Source: Artemisia argyi
Lineage: Eukaryota; Streptophyta; Magnoliopsida; Asterales; Asteraceae
Direction of reading: 5' to 3'
DNA: 64,000 nt
Assembly (NCBI GenBank): GCA_030686995.1
Contig: CM060697.1
Span: forward strand, 104,903,272 to 104,967,271
The translations under genes and the position numbers were made by a program. The notes beneath the pieces are model-generated. The model saw only the letters and a list, made by a program, of their open reading frames with translations. It was not told the origin of the DNA and did not search any database. Positions 1-10,280 of this stretch are shown here, in pieces (the first letter of the stretch is position 1; each line of letters starts with the position of its first letter).

Positions 1-66
1 AGAAGCTTCTCAACCAAATGGTTATGGATTCAAGTCCTGCTTAAGATGTGCGAGATTGATTTGTGG

Positions 67-1553
67 CAGGGGCGGAACTAGGATTAAAGTTCAGGGGTAG
101 CGGAAAAAAAAAAATTAATCATAATTTTTTTTTAAACGTACATTTAAATAATTAAAAAAAACACAATAATAAAAGAAGTTAAACAAATACCTAATAGATC
201 TCAGAAGTCTCCTTTTCGGTTTGTCATAGCTTGAAAACGAACCATTACATCGTCATTCGTTACTTCGTCAAATGTCTCTCCTTCAACAGTACATACCATA
301 ACATCGTTCAAATATTTGAAATATTTAAGATACAAACTTAATACTTACTTGTGATATGCTCAGATGGTTATTTGCTAACATAGAAACAATGGCTTGTTTT
401 AGAGTAGAAGAAGATGTATCTTGCACATGAGCAATTCCAATAAGACTCTCTTTAACAACTCCGAGTTTGTCAACATATCTCAAAACAACAGCCATTTCTT
501 CCTTTAAAACGTCTCTTATCTTTACCATACATTTTGGTTGGAAATTTATGATTTCGTGGTTGAAAAGCTTTTTTAACAAGATAGTGTCTTCTTATATCAT
601 CCACTTGATTAGGATGATAACTAGCAATCGGTGGTCTATCAAAAGGGTCCGGAGGTAGATCATTCAAATCAAATCCATTTGGAATCGAACCCGAAGGAGT
701 TGAACCCAAAGGAGTTGAAACCGAAGGAATTGAAACCGAAGGAATTGAACCCGAAGGAATTGAAACCGAAGGAGTTGGTCCAACATCATCCTCTTGAAAT
801 TTTCTTTTAAAGAAATTGCCAATATGCATTTGTTTTTTCATGTTTCAACTTTCAAAAATCAAGTCCCTAATACAAAAAGATTACGAATTGCACTTAGAAA
901 ATATGAAATTGGTATGTATTGGTTGAATAAACCTAAGCAAAATTAACCCTAATTAACCCAATAACCCTAATACTAAGAATGACAAATTGACAATTACATA
1001 TAAAATTGAACCACAATTAACCCTAATACTAAGAATGAAAATTATGAAATAGACTTTAAAATTGAAATTACCTAAGCCTGGGATTCACGATTGGCAGCAG
1101 ACAGCAGAGAAACACTTTGGCAAATGGCAGAATGGGGCGAATTTTTTTTTTTTTTAAGAAAGTCGTATGTTTTTTTTTTGGTTTACAATTGTGATTTTTG
1201 CCGTGGGTAGCCATGGGCTTTTTTTTTTAATGCACTTGGGCTTTTTTTTTAAAGAATGCTTATGGGCTCTTTTTTGGTTATAAACTTGTGTATGTATTTT
1301 TTGGGTTTATTTATAAAATTGTGTATGTTTTTTTTTTTTGTTTATTTATTTAGTGGGCTTGGGTCTTGGAGTTTTTTTAAAGAATGATATGGGCTTTGAA
1401 AATTTTGTTTAGGGGTAGCGAAAATTTGTTTCAGGGGTAGCGAAATACGAAACATAGTACGAAAAACATAAAAAATCGCCAAAAATTCCACTACCGGGTA
1501 AAAGTTCAGGGGTAGCGACCGCTACCCCTGAGATACAAGTACATCCGCCCCTG
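67..1553 (-). mobile_element. Internally deleted hAT transposon (Tip100-like ends)
   Basis: The element opens with CAGGGGCGGA at 67 and closes with its complement TCCGCCCCTG at 1544-1553. It is flanked by a perfect 8-bp target duplication, atttgtgg (59-66 and 1554-1561), the length expected for hAT elements. Subterminal copies of caggggtagcg or its near variants lie near 91, 1410, 1431 and 1506, as is usual for transposase-binding regions. The interior keeps only a broken transposase remnant on the minus strand (325-841), so the copy is non-autonomous. The end sequence resembles Ac/Tip100-group hAT elements from family knowledge. Confidence 0.9.
325..841 (-). pseudogene. hAT transposase remnant (zinc finger MYM-type 1-like, DUF4371 piece)
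   Basis: Two minus-strand frames carry the remains. The first (841 down to 470) begins MKKQMHIGNFFKRK, the usual start of the TTF/ZMYM1-like hAT transposases, has a low-complexity block of repeated S-I-P / S-T-P units, then the family-typical segment with RRHYLVK and QPRNHKFP. The second (579 down to 325) is in another frame and reads EEMAVVLRYVDK and GIAHVQDTSSSTLK, which match the DUF4371 part of the same proteins. The region that normally lies between them, most of the TTF zinc finger and early DUF4371, is missing, and the junction shifts frame. The C-terminal catalytic and dimerisation parts are absent. It cannot encode an active transposase. Confidence 0.8.
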
Positions 1554-1561
1554 ATTTGTGG

Positions 1562-3082
1562 TGTAAAAAATGTGAGATAGTTAGTTTCGGTTCAAAAAAG
1601 ATAGAAAAAATAAATAATAATCAAGTAAACGAAACGAGTACAAAATGCTATGAAATAAACATGACAATTAACCTTCTACCTCCAACATGAGCCATTTAAC
1701 CTAGAAAGACCTATATTGTGTAACATGACATATGTTAGATTTTGCCAACCAAGTACGCTAGAAGATTCAACCATCTCAAACAGTTCTACTGCATAACTCC
1801 ATGATAAGTTAAAATTGTTTAAGGGATTAGTTAAAAATTTAGCTAGTGATACAGTTGGCCCTTACCATTCCTCTGAAAATCATACTATCATATCTTCAAA
1901 ACAACCAAACAACCTGTTTCTGCACTAAACTGCAGCAGGTAAATGTGGTTGTGTTGATACTTGCGACTTTCAATGGTCGTCGTTAAATCCGTCGCTATTC
2001 AACTAAATTCTAGTAGTGATGCAACTATGCAAGCTTTATGGTCTCTAATTAAAGACTAAAAGGGTCTACAACTTTAAAAGGACATCTATCTATAATGTTA
2101 ATATATAATTGTGCTCTAGAAATTGAAGAAAATACTGAGTAGTAGAAATTTATCAATATCAATAATTTTGAGATAGTCGTTTTGAGATAAGTTGGTCAAG
2201 AAGTGCTTTTGAAGAAATAGGTTATTTGTTCAATTTTTAACATCTGGCTAAAAAGATAGCAAAACAAGTGCAATTTGTCTAAGACTAACTCTTTGGGAAT
2301 GGTTAGTCAGCACCTAAAAGAGAAATAGTTAATTCCAACCTCTAGCTAAAAAGATACCGAAACAAGTGCACCTTGACTGAGACCAACTCTTTAAGAATGG
2401 TCAGTCGGCACAAGAGGTGCATTGGTCATGGTTTTCTCGGGGTTTAAACCAGTTGGAGAATGATCTCGAGATAAGCCGAGTACTCAAGTGGTGAACTTAG
2501 CTAGGAGTTTCTAGTGTCACCTTTTTAATCACTATAAAATAAATTTAGATTTTATATATCTGCTTTCTATTTTTGTTGACGTATTATTTTTTATTTTTAT
2601 GTTAAAGCTAATTGCATTACATCAAGTTAACTTGACAGTTACATATTTAATTTTTATTATATTGCACTAGTGTCCTTGTCTATACATGCATAATTGATCA
2701 GTTTTGATGTCTTGAAACATACAAAATGCGGGATAAATGATTTTGATGGGTTTGAAATGCTCCAAGTTATCTATGGTTTGCGTTTTCATTAGTTTTGATC
2801 TATTTAGTTAGTTTTTATTACCAGAGCATTTTCAATGCATAACACAATACAAAGTTCAATATACTTTCGCATCATCGTCACATTAACATTTTAATTTTCA
2901 TATAAAAACTTCACAAGGCATTGAACTTACACAATTCAATAGGTTTCCACATCATTAACATTCTTTTTCATAACTAAATTTTAAAATCATTTTATAAGAA
3001 AAAGTTCTAGAGCAATAATTACTTTGCATAAAAACATACAACACTATTAAAATGCAGCAACATTTAACAAATTTTGAAAAAA

Positions 3083-3090
<8 letters not shown>
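1562..3090. other. Intergenic; one degenerate tandem duplication, no gene seen
   Basis: AT-rich sequence without a long ORF or recognisable protein similarity. Around 2250-2412 a unit of about 90 bases is present twice in diverged form: gctaaaaagata...aacaagtgca...gaatggt.agtc.gcac at 2250-2320 and again at 2345-2412. I recognise nothing else. Confidence 0.5.

Positions 3091-3126
<36 letters not shown>
3091..3126. repeat. Poly-A tract
   Basis: An uninterrupted run of 36 A. It lies just outside the left end of the inverted-repeat element that starts at 3193 and may be the tail of an older retroposon, but no retroposon body is recognisable. Confidence 0.9.
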
Positions 3127-3128
<2 letters not shown>

Positions 3129-3387
3129 ACTTTTAGAAAACTGTACAAGTATTTCATATTAAAGATTATCAGATAATGCATAAAGTTAAAATAGAGTAAA
3201 TTACACTTTCGACTCTGTGGTTTGAGCCAAATCTGTAATTTCGTCCTTATTTTTTTTCTTGCATGATTGATCCTTATAATATGTAAAAACTTAGAGGGGA
3301 GTGAATACGGTCTTTTCAAATTTTACGAAGTTTATCAACTTCAAGTCACAAAGAGTCCGAGTGATGAAACAATCAAACTAATAAACA

Positions 3388-3390
<3 letters not shown>

Positions 3391-3448
<58 letters not shown>
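3391..3448. repeat. (GA)n microsatellite
   Basis: Twenty-nine GA units without interruption. The open frame through it encodes only Arg-Glu repeats and is not a gene. Confidence 0.97.
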
Positions 3449-3451
<3 letters not shown>

Positions 3452-4978
3452 ACACCACGATATATACCAGTTCGAGAAGGGGGTTTATACCAACTATACG
3501 TTTAGTTGCAAATGCACGACACCTATACTATTCAACTAGTATATCCTTATGGTAGATTACAAACAGTAACAACTTCACTCAACCGATATGCACAAATATC
3601 GTAGCTCACTAAAAAGAGCTACTCCCAACAGTATTCTACCATTGGAAACCACCCAAAAGAATCTCGCAATTCGACTTAACTACTAAGACCACAAAGAACT
3701 TCCCAAGAAAGTATCAAACCCCAACAAGACCTTCACCTGATCTTGGCTTGATCACAAAGGTACAAGACTTGTGACACCCCTAAACAAATGAATATGTTTG
3801 TTTGATTAAACCAAGCCTAACCTATCTGAGAGATTCGATTCTAAAATAAAGGTACAGAGAAAAAACCCTCGACACAATTCACATGATTGGATTAGGTTCT
3901 TATGAATCTTCTCTTGCGAAGATTTGTTCTTTCAAAGATGATAAGAGATGAGATTAGAACACAAGAAGATTAGTGGACTTAGAGGGATAGAGAGAAGAAA
4001 TAAGAGAGAAAGAATTAATGGCAAAAGGTGAGAGATGTGTGAGTTGTCACAAGTTATCATTGGTTAAGTTAACTCAACTTGGAGAAGAAGGGTGGATGTT
4101 GTGAGAGGGAACATTTGAAATTCAAATGTTACTTGGGTTAGATGTAGTTAACTAAGTGAGTGAGTGAGTGAGTTGTAAAGAGAATGAGTGATGTGACACA
4201 TAGGAACCTATGTTGGAGTGAAAAGGACAAGCTTGATTAAACAATCATTGTTTGAATATGTATGTTGAGGGTTGTGAGGGGATTGAGTGTTTGAGAAGTA
4301 AGTGTGTAAGAAGTGTGAGTTGACACATTCAAAATCAAGCTTGGGAAGAAAGTGTATAGGGGAAGTTTGGAGATAAATGGTTTAGGCTTAATTGAGGAAG
4401 AAGAAGAAACGTTTAATAATGTGTAGAATATGTGATATGGACTTGGTCTAGGTTGTTTGTGATAAACAAATGATTAGGAGAATGTGTGATGGAATGTAGG
4501 GAATTAAATGGGGTTGTGTATAGAATTTGGGAGACAAGAATATTTATTGTGAGAGTGTGTAAAACATTTGTTTATTGGGAAGTAAAAGTGTACAAAGAAA
4601 TATCACACTTTCAAATAATCAAAAAGCATAATCAATGATTAAGCAATAATAAGCATAATCCCTAATTACCTTGATTCAAACAAGATAAATGATTTGCACC
4701 ACAGGTAAAGCACTTCCTATAAAAAGAAATGATGCATTTACTCAAAGTAACATTTACTTAGTCTGACCAATAGGGGAATAAACATGTTACGTGGTTAGAG
4801 AATACATACGCACAGATTATGGTCATATGAATACTTTCGTTTGTTGTTATATTGAAATTATGAATATCCTAGGTTTGGAAAAAGAGTTTTGGCCTTGGCT
4901 AGAGGCACTTAGTAAAGTCATTTTGAGTTGGCATTTTGTAAAACGGGAGGACTTGTTTTGGTCATCTCTCTAAGTCCA
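3449..4978. other. Interior of MULE-like element, no intact gene
   Basis: No coding similarity recognised. The stretch just after the (GA)n tract (gacaccacgatatatacc onward) is of moderate GC and looks like transposon or UTR sequence. 3900-4620 is purine-rich and full of short gagtgag / gagaga motifs. A 60-codon frame at 4791-4973 (MVREYIRTDY...) has no family I know and may be a leftover of the transposase gene upstream of its C-terminal part. Confidence 0.35.
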
Positions 4979-5345
4979 AACATGGAGGCAAGTCTACAGT
5001 CACCACACATTAGAGGCAAGATCATGTGGCCAAAGTCCACCATTCCAACCACTATCCTTCCTCCAAATCATCATTCACATGTGGGAAGGCCATAGAAGAA
5101 AAGAAAGAAGTATGCTTGTGAAGATATTCCAATGGTGAATAATGGAAAAAAAAAAGGGGGAAAAAGGAAAATGTTTGTTAATGCTAGTGCAAGTGGGTCA
5201 AATGTTGTTGCACAGAAAAGGGAAAAAGCATGGTGGTGTAGGATCAAGTTAAGTTGTTGGAGAGAAGATTGCAAAGAAAGGGAAAAAAATCTTTTGGTCC
5301 AAGCGGATCAAGTCAGCCATCTAGGAATGCACCAAAGAAGATAAC
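4979..5345 (+). pseudogene. mudrA-like MULE transposase, C-terminal fragment
   Basis: Read in the frame of 5132-5344, the segment starting near 5008 gives MWPKSTIPTTILPPN, then HVGRP, a stop, and KKRKK. A tryptophan-proline-x-serine, PP and GRP(x)KKRKK order is what precedes the zinc knuckle at the end of MuDR-type transposases. Then follow GKKKGGKRK and a Cys-rich patch (CRIKLSCWREDC) where the CCHC knuckle should be, without its His. The neighbouring frame continues with GPSGSSQPSRNAPKK, so at least one stop and one frameshift break it. The MULE DDE domain upstream is not recognisable. The assignment rests on residue order by eye. Confidence 0.45.
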
Positions 5346-5399
5346 AAAGGGGAAAAAAGTTCAGGCATGTGGATGTTATTTTCATGTTTTTTTTTCATT

Positions 5400-5880
5400 G
5401 TGTTGTGTATGCACTAAACACTAGTTCTGTTTATTAGATGTTGTGGTATGCAACCAAATGTCTAGTTATGGTCTTAGTTGTTGCAGTATGAACTGCACAC
5501 TATTTCTGTTTTTATCAGTTATTATGTCTTGGATTTTTGACATTATCCAGTATGATTGGTATGTTTTGTGATGGTTTAAGAGTTGTAGTTAGTAAGATTG
5601 GTATGTTCTGTGGGATATTTTGGTACTTTTGAATGTTTTAGTGGACACTTTTAACTGTTTAAAGTATCTTTGAACAGTGTTTATTGTTTTGTGTTTTTAC
5701 ATTGACCATTAAAATTTTTGCTACTTTTAACCATCTGGGATCTTGTAGTTGGTAATTTTTACCATCTAGAAACTTTAAATTGTTGCAGTTGGATTAGTTG
5801 TAACATCTGGGATCTTTACAGTTGGTAGTTTATACCATCTGGGAACCAAGTATATTTGCAATGGTTCCTTTTAGCCAATA
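5400..5880. repeat. Degenerate short-period repeats (catctggga / ttgcagttgg)
   Basis: The phrases taccatctgggatc, gttgcagttgg and gcagtatgaactgcac recur at irregular spacing, for example ccatctgggatctt near 5730, acatctgggatctt near 5806 and ccatctgggaacc near 5837. This is probably expanded untranslated sequence between the two convergent genes of the MULE-like element. Confidence 0.45.
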
Positions 5881-6070
5881 CTCATTCACTCACCCACTAT
5901 ATATTTGACTATATAAGTCTTTCACCCAATTACCTACTTTATAATACTCATTCAATCAAAACAACTTGAAATGCAAACAAATAAATTCAAAAGCAACATT
6001 TTCATAAATAGAACCAACTTTTAGAAAAGACAAAATTAATGTTGTTAATAAATAGTTCTTTAACATAAAC

Positions 6071-6470
6071 CTACTTAAGCATTCTTAAACTACTTAGGTC
6101 GACATACTGAAACAAGACACACACCACTACTGCAATCCAAGTGAGATACATATATGATCCCCTTGCACGATCCTCTTCAGCTTGCCTCAAATTGGCTTCA
6201 AGAGTGTTTCTTGCCCTCAATAGCCCAGGTATAATTGAAACTGGTGTGGCACATTAGAGGATCAACCTAACCAATGAATGGGCAGTTAGAATCCTGTTTA
6301 TAACAACAAAAAAGTTTAATAGTTAAACACTAGAAACCCTAATTAATAATTCTTCAAATACCTGTTCGGGACAACAATATAAACGACGACCAGGATTTTG
6401 GATGCTCCATGATGTGCGGATTACTACTCTTCTTCCACAGCTACAATCAACCAGTTTTGAAAATTTTTCA
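6071..6470 (-). pseudogene. GRF-type zinc-finger / membrane-anchor protein, broken copy
   Basis: On minus, 6470-6362 reads CSCGRRVVIRTSW, NPGRRLYCCPEQ, the GRF zinc-finger signature, and ends at a good donor (CAG/GTATTT). After an intron of roughly 60 bases with acceptor ...AAACAG, exon 2 (about 6297-6071) reads CPFIG, a stop where the family has Trp, VDPLMCH, then in another frame PGLLRARNTLEANLRQAEED (coiled coil) and YLTWIAVVVCVLF (membrane anchor), ending LRMLK stop. Known plant relatives are short proteins with this order: GRF finger, W-VDPPMC, coiled coil, C-terminal membrane helix. The copy is dead: the only nearby ATG (6471) is in the wrong frame for the finger, plus one nonsense and one frameshift mutation. 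It sits convergent to the mudrA remnant. Confidence 0.75.
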
Positions 6471-6555
6471 TTTGGATTTGATAATGTGTATGTGGATTTG
6501 AAAAGTGAGTGTGTGTTTGAAAAGTGTGAGAAGTAGTTGGATTAGTTAAGACCCA

Positions 6556-6574
6556 TTTTTTTTTTTTTTTTTTT
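6556..6574. repeat. Poly-T tract
   Basis: Nineteen T in a row, upstream (on minus) of the GRF pseudogene. Confidence 0.9.
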
Positions 6575-6611
6575 GTCAAAAAAATGGAAAGAAGAAAAGA
6601 CAAAGTTACCC

Positions 6612-6616
<5 letters not shown>

Positions 6617-6644
<28 letters not shown>
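6617..6644. repeat. Poly-G tract (G28)
   Basis: Twenty-eight consecutive G, very unusual in an AT-rich plant background. It may form quadruplex DNA, and its true length may be uncertain from sequencing. Confidence 0.95.
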
Positions 6645-6647
<3 letters not shown>

Positions 6648-6801
6648 GTGGATGAGTTTAACGAGTAAAGATAATGCACGTTTATGATAAGGATTGACAG
6701 TGTGAAAATTAAAACCATAATGATCAATCATACAAGTAAAAAATAAGGATGAAATTAGGTGTTTGGCCCAAACCTGATGGACGAATGACACAATTTACTC
6801 T

Positions 6802-7236
6802 AAATTCAATAGAAAATCAAAAGGGGAGCAAGATGAGGGTATATTAGTCATATTTCATGCCTTTGACCTTGACTAACGGACAAAAAATAGCGGGGTGATA
6901 GTGAAAGGTACATAATTTGTGCAAAAGTGTGAAAAAGTAATAGCATTTTTTGTAATTAAAAACTGAAAGTGGCACAGGGTGCAAAAATGAGAAACCACAA
7001 GGACAATTTTACTAATTTGCCCTTTTTATTAGCATATTACGATAAGTTTAGTGGAGTACTATACTTTCAGAGAAAAGTTCAATTATATACTCTTATTTTT
7101 GTACATACTGAAGGATTAATTCTCACCAATCAAATAATTTGATCTAATGCACAAGATCAAATATTAAAAAACATTAACTTTCCACTCCCATCTTTTTTAA
7201 GTACAATTTCACCCTTTTTTTTTAAAAAAAAAGTAC
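6802..7236. other. Inverted-repeat continuation, no gene
   Basis: 6802-7020 carries a second, diverged copy of the inverted arm of the MULE-like element. Its complement begins gggcaaattagtaaaattgt and continues with cctgtgcc, resembling the left arm at 3193. 7020-7236 is AT-rich without recognisable content. Confidence 0.4.
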
Positions 7237-7889
7237 ATATCTCAAAAATCATAGACTATTAACTTTTGAAAATTACACCATACAGGAAATTAATTATCTT
7301 TCTATAAAGGGCACTTTCATACACTTTTGAAAAACTTTTTTTTGGTTTTTTTGGTTTATAATTTTTTTTTCTCGGTGCAGTATTTTGTTTGATATATCAC
7401 TTGTGATATAGCACTAATTTATAAGTTCGAACACTCAACATGTTTTCATAAAACGGGTATAGTTTGTAGAACTCTAAAAATGACTCATTGTTTTTGGCAT
7501 TAAAAATACGCATCCTTAGCTTTCCAACCATGTATCACACATAATTTTTGAACCACCAAATCAACACATTTTATTCATAAAAGTTGAGTGTTCGAACTTA
7601 TAGATTAGTGTTATATTACAAGTGATATATCAAGCAAAACATTTGGAGGTTCAAAAACTATTTGTGATGAATAGAATAATTTATTGATAGTTAAATCCGA
7701 TTGATTTATCACAGTGATATAGCATTAATCTGTAAGCTTAAACACTCAGCATGATGTCCTGAAAAGAGCATAAGTATTTGTGTAAAACTTAAAATGATTA
7801 ATCTTTTTTGGCATTAAGAATGACACATTTTTAGCCATCCAATCATATATCAAACCTAATTCGTGAACACCAAAATCATAATAAATCGT

Positions 7890-8115
7890 AATTCGTAAGG
7901 TTCTAGTTAAGAATCCATCGATTACAAGGACCAATGGATGTGAGAAGGAGCGTATCAAGGGGGCGAGAGAAATCAATGGCGCAAAGTAAGAAGAGAAGAA
8001 GGGTTCAGTATTTGTGGAGAGAATGATCATAACAAAAATACTTGTCTAAACAAGGAAAAAATCGCCAGCTTATATTCCGGAGGCGACTCTGCCGAAGGCA
8101 AAGCTGCTTATGTCG
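7890..8115. other. Higher-GC island inside the inverted-repeat element
   Basis: This patch (cgattacaaggaccaatgg..., then gccagcttatattccggagg...cgactctgccgaaggc) is richer in G+C than its surroundings and looks like ordinary gene or UTR sequence bounded by transposon repeats. It could be captured host sequence (Pack-MULE style). No protein family recognised in any frame. Confidence 0.3.
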
Positions 8116-8424
8116 AGGTATGAGTTTACTTTCTTCTTTTTTTTTATCTCCTGTGATAAATACAATAGTTGAAAATTTATGTGCTCAATAGTTGAAATAA
8201 AATTATATGAGGATTTTGTAACCTTTTGCAAGATTCGAGATTCATCACTTGTGATAAAGTATCAAAATGATCAAATGTTACATCATTTGTGAGCTTTTAT
8301 GACTTTACTGTTATATATCACTTGTAATATCACCTATTTTAACCCATGGAACATCGCTCGCAAACCTCATGTACATTCTACCAAACATTGACATGGACAT
8401 AAACACAAGAACAATTGGTTTCGA

Positions 8425-8960
8425 GTTTAGGGGTTTTTATGGTTTAGGGTTTTTAGAGTTTAGTGTTTGTTAGGGTTTAGGGGTTTTTAGGGCTTTTTTT
8501 AGGTTTTAGGGTTTAAGTTTTAGGTATATATTACTTTTAATATTATACCACCATCATTTCCACCATTGATCATATCACTTTTTAGTTGTGATATTATACC
8601 TAATGGTTTAGGGTTTACGATTTAGTTATATATATCACTTATAAAATTATACCTAGTGGTTAAGGATTTAGGGTTTTTGGTATATGGTTTAGTAGTTAGG
8701 GGTTTAGGGTTTTTGGTATAGGGTTTAGTGGTTAGTGGTTTGGGGTTTTTTTGCATAGGGTTTAGGGTGTATGTATATATCACTTATGATATTAGACCAT
8801 CATCATCTCCACCATTGATAATATTACTTCCAGTTGTGATATAATACCTAGTAGTCAGTAGATTAGGGTTTAGGTATGTATCAATTGTGATATTATACAT
8901 AGTGGTTTGGAGTTTAGCATTTTTGGTATAGGGTTTAGTGGTATAACAATAATCTGTAAG
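8425..8960. repeat. Degenerate TTTAGGG-like repeats
   Basis: Numerous ttaggg, tttaggg, ggtttagg and tagtggt units mixed with further gatatt/atcactt pieces. They resemble Arabidopsis-type telomere repeats but are irregular and interrupted, so they are best read as expanded low-complexity transposon filler rather than a telomere. Confidence 0.55.
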
Positions 8961-9716
8961 TTCGAATGCTCATTATGATGTCGTAAAATGAGTATAAGTA
9001 TTAATAACTCCAAAAGATTCACTATTTTTTGTATTAAAAAATACACATTTTAAGCTTTTCAACCATATGTTACTCACAATATTTGAACCACTAAATCAAG
9101 AAGGTTAATTCATCAAAGTTGGTGAAAATAGAAAAAATAAGTTGATATTTAAACTTGTTTGATATATCACTTGTAATATAATACTAATATGTAAATTCGA
9201 ACAATAAATATGTTGTCGTAAAATGGACATAAATATTTGTATACAAGTCCAAAATATTCATCATTTTTTTGCATCTATGTCAATATCGTTAGTCTTCAAA
9301 TCTTACAATTATTGTTATATCACATGTTATATATCAAGCGTGTATTTCATATATTTTTTCAACTTCTATACATAAACTGTAATTATTTAAAAGTTCAAAA
9401 ATTATGTGTCATATACTCATATGTTGAAAAGCTAAGAATTTGAATTTTTAAATACAAAAAATGGTGAATCATTTGGAGTTTTACACAAATACTTATGTTA
9501 ATTTTAAAACAGAATGTTAAGTGTTCGAACTTACAGATTACTGTTATATCACAAGTGATATATCAAACAAAATACTACAACGATAAATAACAAAAAATAC
9601 CAAAAAAATCATAAACAAAAGTTCGTCGAAATTATATGAAAGTACTAATTTATTGAAAGATAACTAAATGTTTGCCATGATCGTGTAATTTGTGTATGTT
9701 AATGGTTTACGGTTTT

Positions 9717-10231
9717 TAAGAAACGTAATATTTAAAAATGAAATATAAAAGTGGGTTTTAATTTAAAAAATAAATAAATAAATAAATAAAAATAAAATGA
9801 GGACGTGGTGCATATTTACACTTTAAGTCTCTATAAGGGATTTTCTTTTTCTTAAATCTTGTCTCTTAGATCTAATTGGATGGAGCGGGTTGCAAAAAAG
9901 GAGTGGGTTAAAAATCCCGCTCGTTAGTATATAGATATAATTGTTTGTGTTGTCCAAATTTGTCAATTTATTTACAGCGGATTATGAGTGTATAAAACAA
10001 CTCGAGTATACTTTCTTAAGTCATACATGATGTCCAATATATTCGAGTAGATTCCAAATTGATATCTTAAAATATATAGTAAAATACTAGCAGGGTTTTC
10101 GCGCGATGCAGCTGCGGGCACCGTGTAATTTAATTTTTTCGGTTAATAATTTATTTTATTTGTACGTTTTTTTGCAATAGTTTTACTGATTCGCTTTTTA
10201 TGGCAAAAGTTTGATGCTTAGTTTGTATTAT

Positions 10232-10235
<4 letters not shown>
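9717..10235. other. Intergenic with a GC-rich palindromic motif
   Basis: No gene. At 10088-10130 the motif actagcagggttttcgcgcg followed by atgcagctgcggg stands out. A close inverted relative lies at 18908-18942. At 9895-9935 the complement reads tctatatactaacgag..., which would suit the 5' end of a Helitron, but no 3' end was found. Confidence 0.35.

Positions 10236-10280
<45 letters not shown>
10236..10280. repeat. (ATT)n microsatellite, left half
   Basis: Trinucleotide ATT array that ends exactly at the solo LTR and resumes at 11653. The two halves were one array before the insertion. Confidence 0.9.

Larger units (their letters stand above)
3193..6801 (+). mobile_element. Decayed MULE-like DNA transposon with GRF gene passenger
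   Basis: About 100 bases at 3193-3295 (from agagtaaattacac) match, inverted and at roughly 70% by eye, the stretch 6695-6801 (ending caatttactct). Both arms share gccaaa, a taatttcgtcctt / taatttcatcctt block and gattgatc. Inside lie a mudrA-like transposase tail on plus (4979-5345) and a GRF zinc-finger pseudogene on minus (6071-6470), a convergent two-gene order. A related unit continues to about 7020 beyond the right arm. The flanks (agttaaaat left, aaattcaat right) do not form a clear 9-bp target duplication, so the exact ends are uncertain. Confidence 0.5.
7237..9716. mobile_element. DNA transposon with long terminal inverted repeats
   Basis: The left arm (about 7237-7450) matches the complement of the right arm (about 9500-9716) over some 200 bases. 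Shared phrases include ttatcttt, actttcata, a T-rich stretch, cagtattttgtttgat / tagtattttgtttgat, atatcacttgtgatat and aagttcgaacact. The same arm sequence recurs inside, direct at about 7690-7880, 8940-9110 and 9160-9270, and inverted near 7560-7650. The structure fits a MULE-type or foldback element that has rearranged. No transposase is visible and I could not settle a target duplication. Confidence 0.6.

Noticed and set aside
4791..4973. 60-codon ORF before the mudrA tail as a separate gene
   Set aside because: No similarity, no splice or promoter context; may be a remnant of the transposase but cannot be supported.
7746..8030. Minus-strand 94-codon ORF as a gene
   Set aside because: Half of it translates the repeated transposon arm; the rest has no recognisable family, so it is noted only as a possible captured fragment.
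8425..8960. Possible interstitial telomere
   Set aside because: TTTAGGG-like units are irregular, interrupted by transposon-arm pieces and lie inside an inverted-repeat element.
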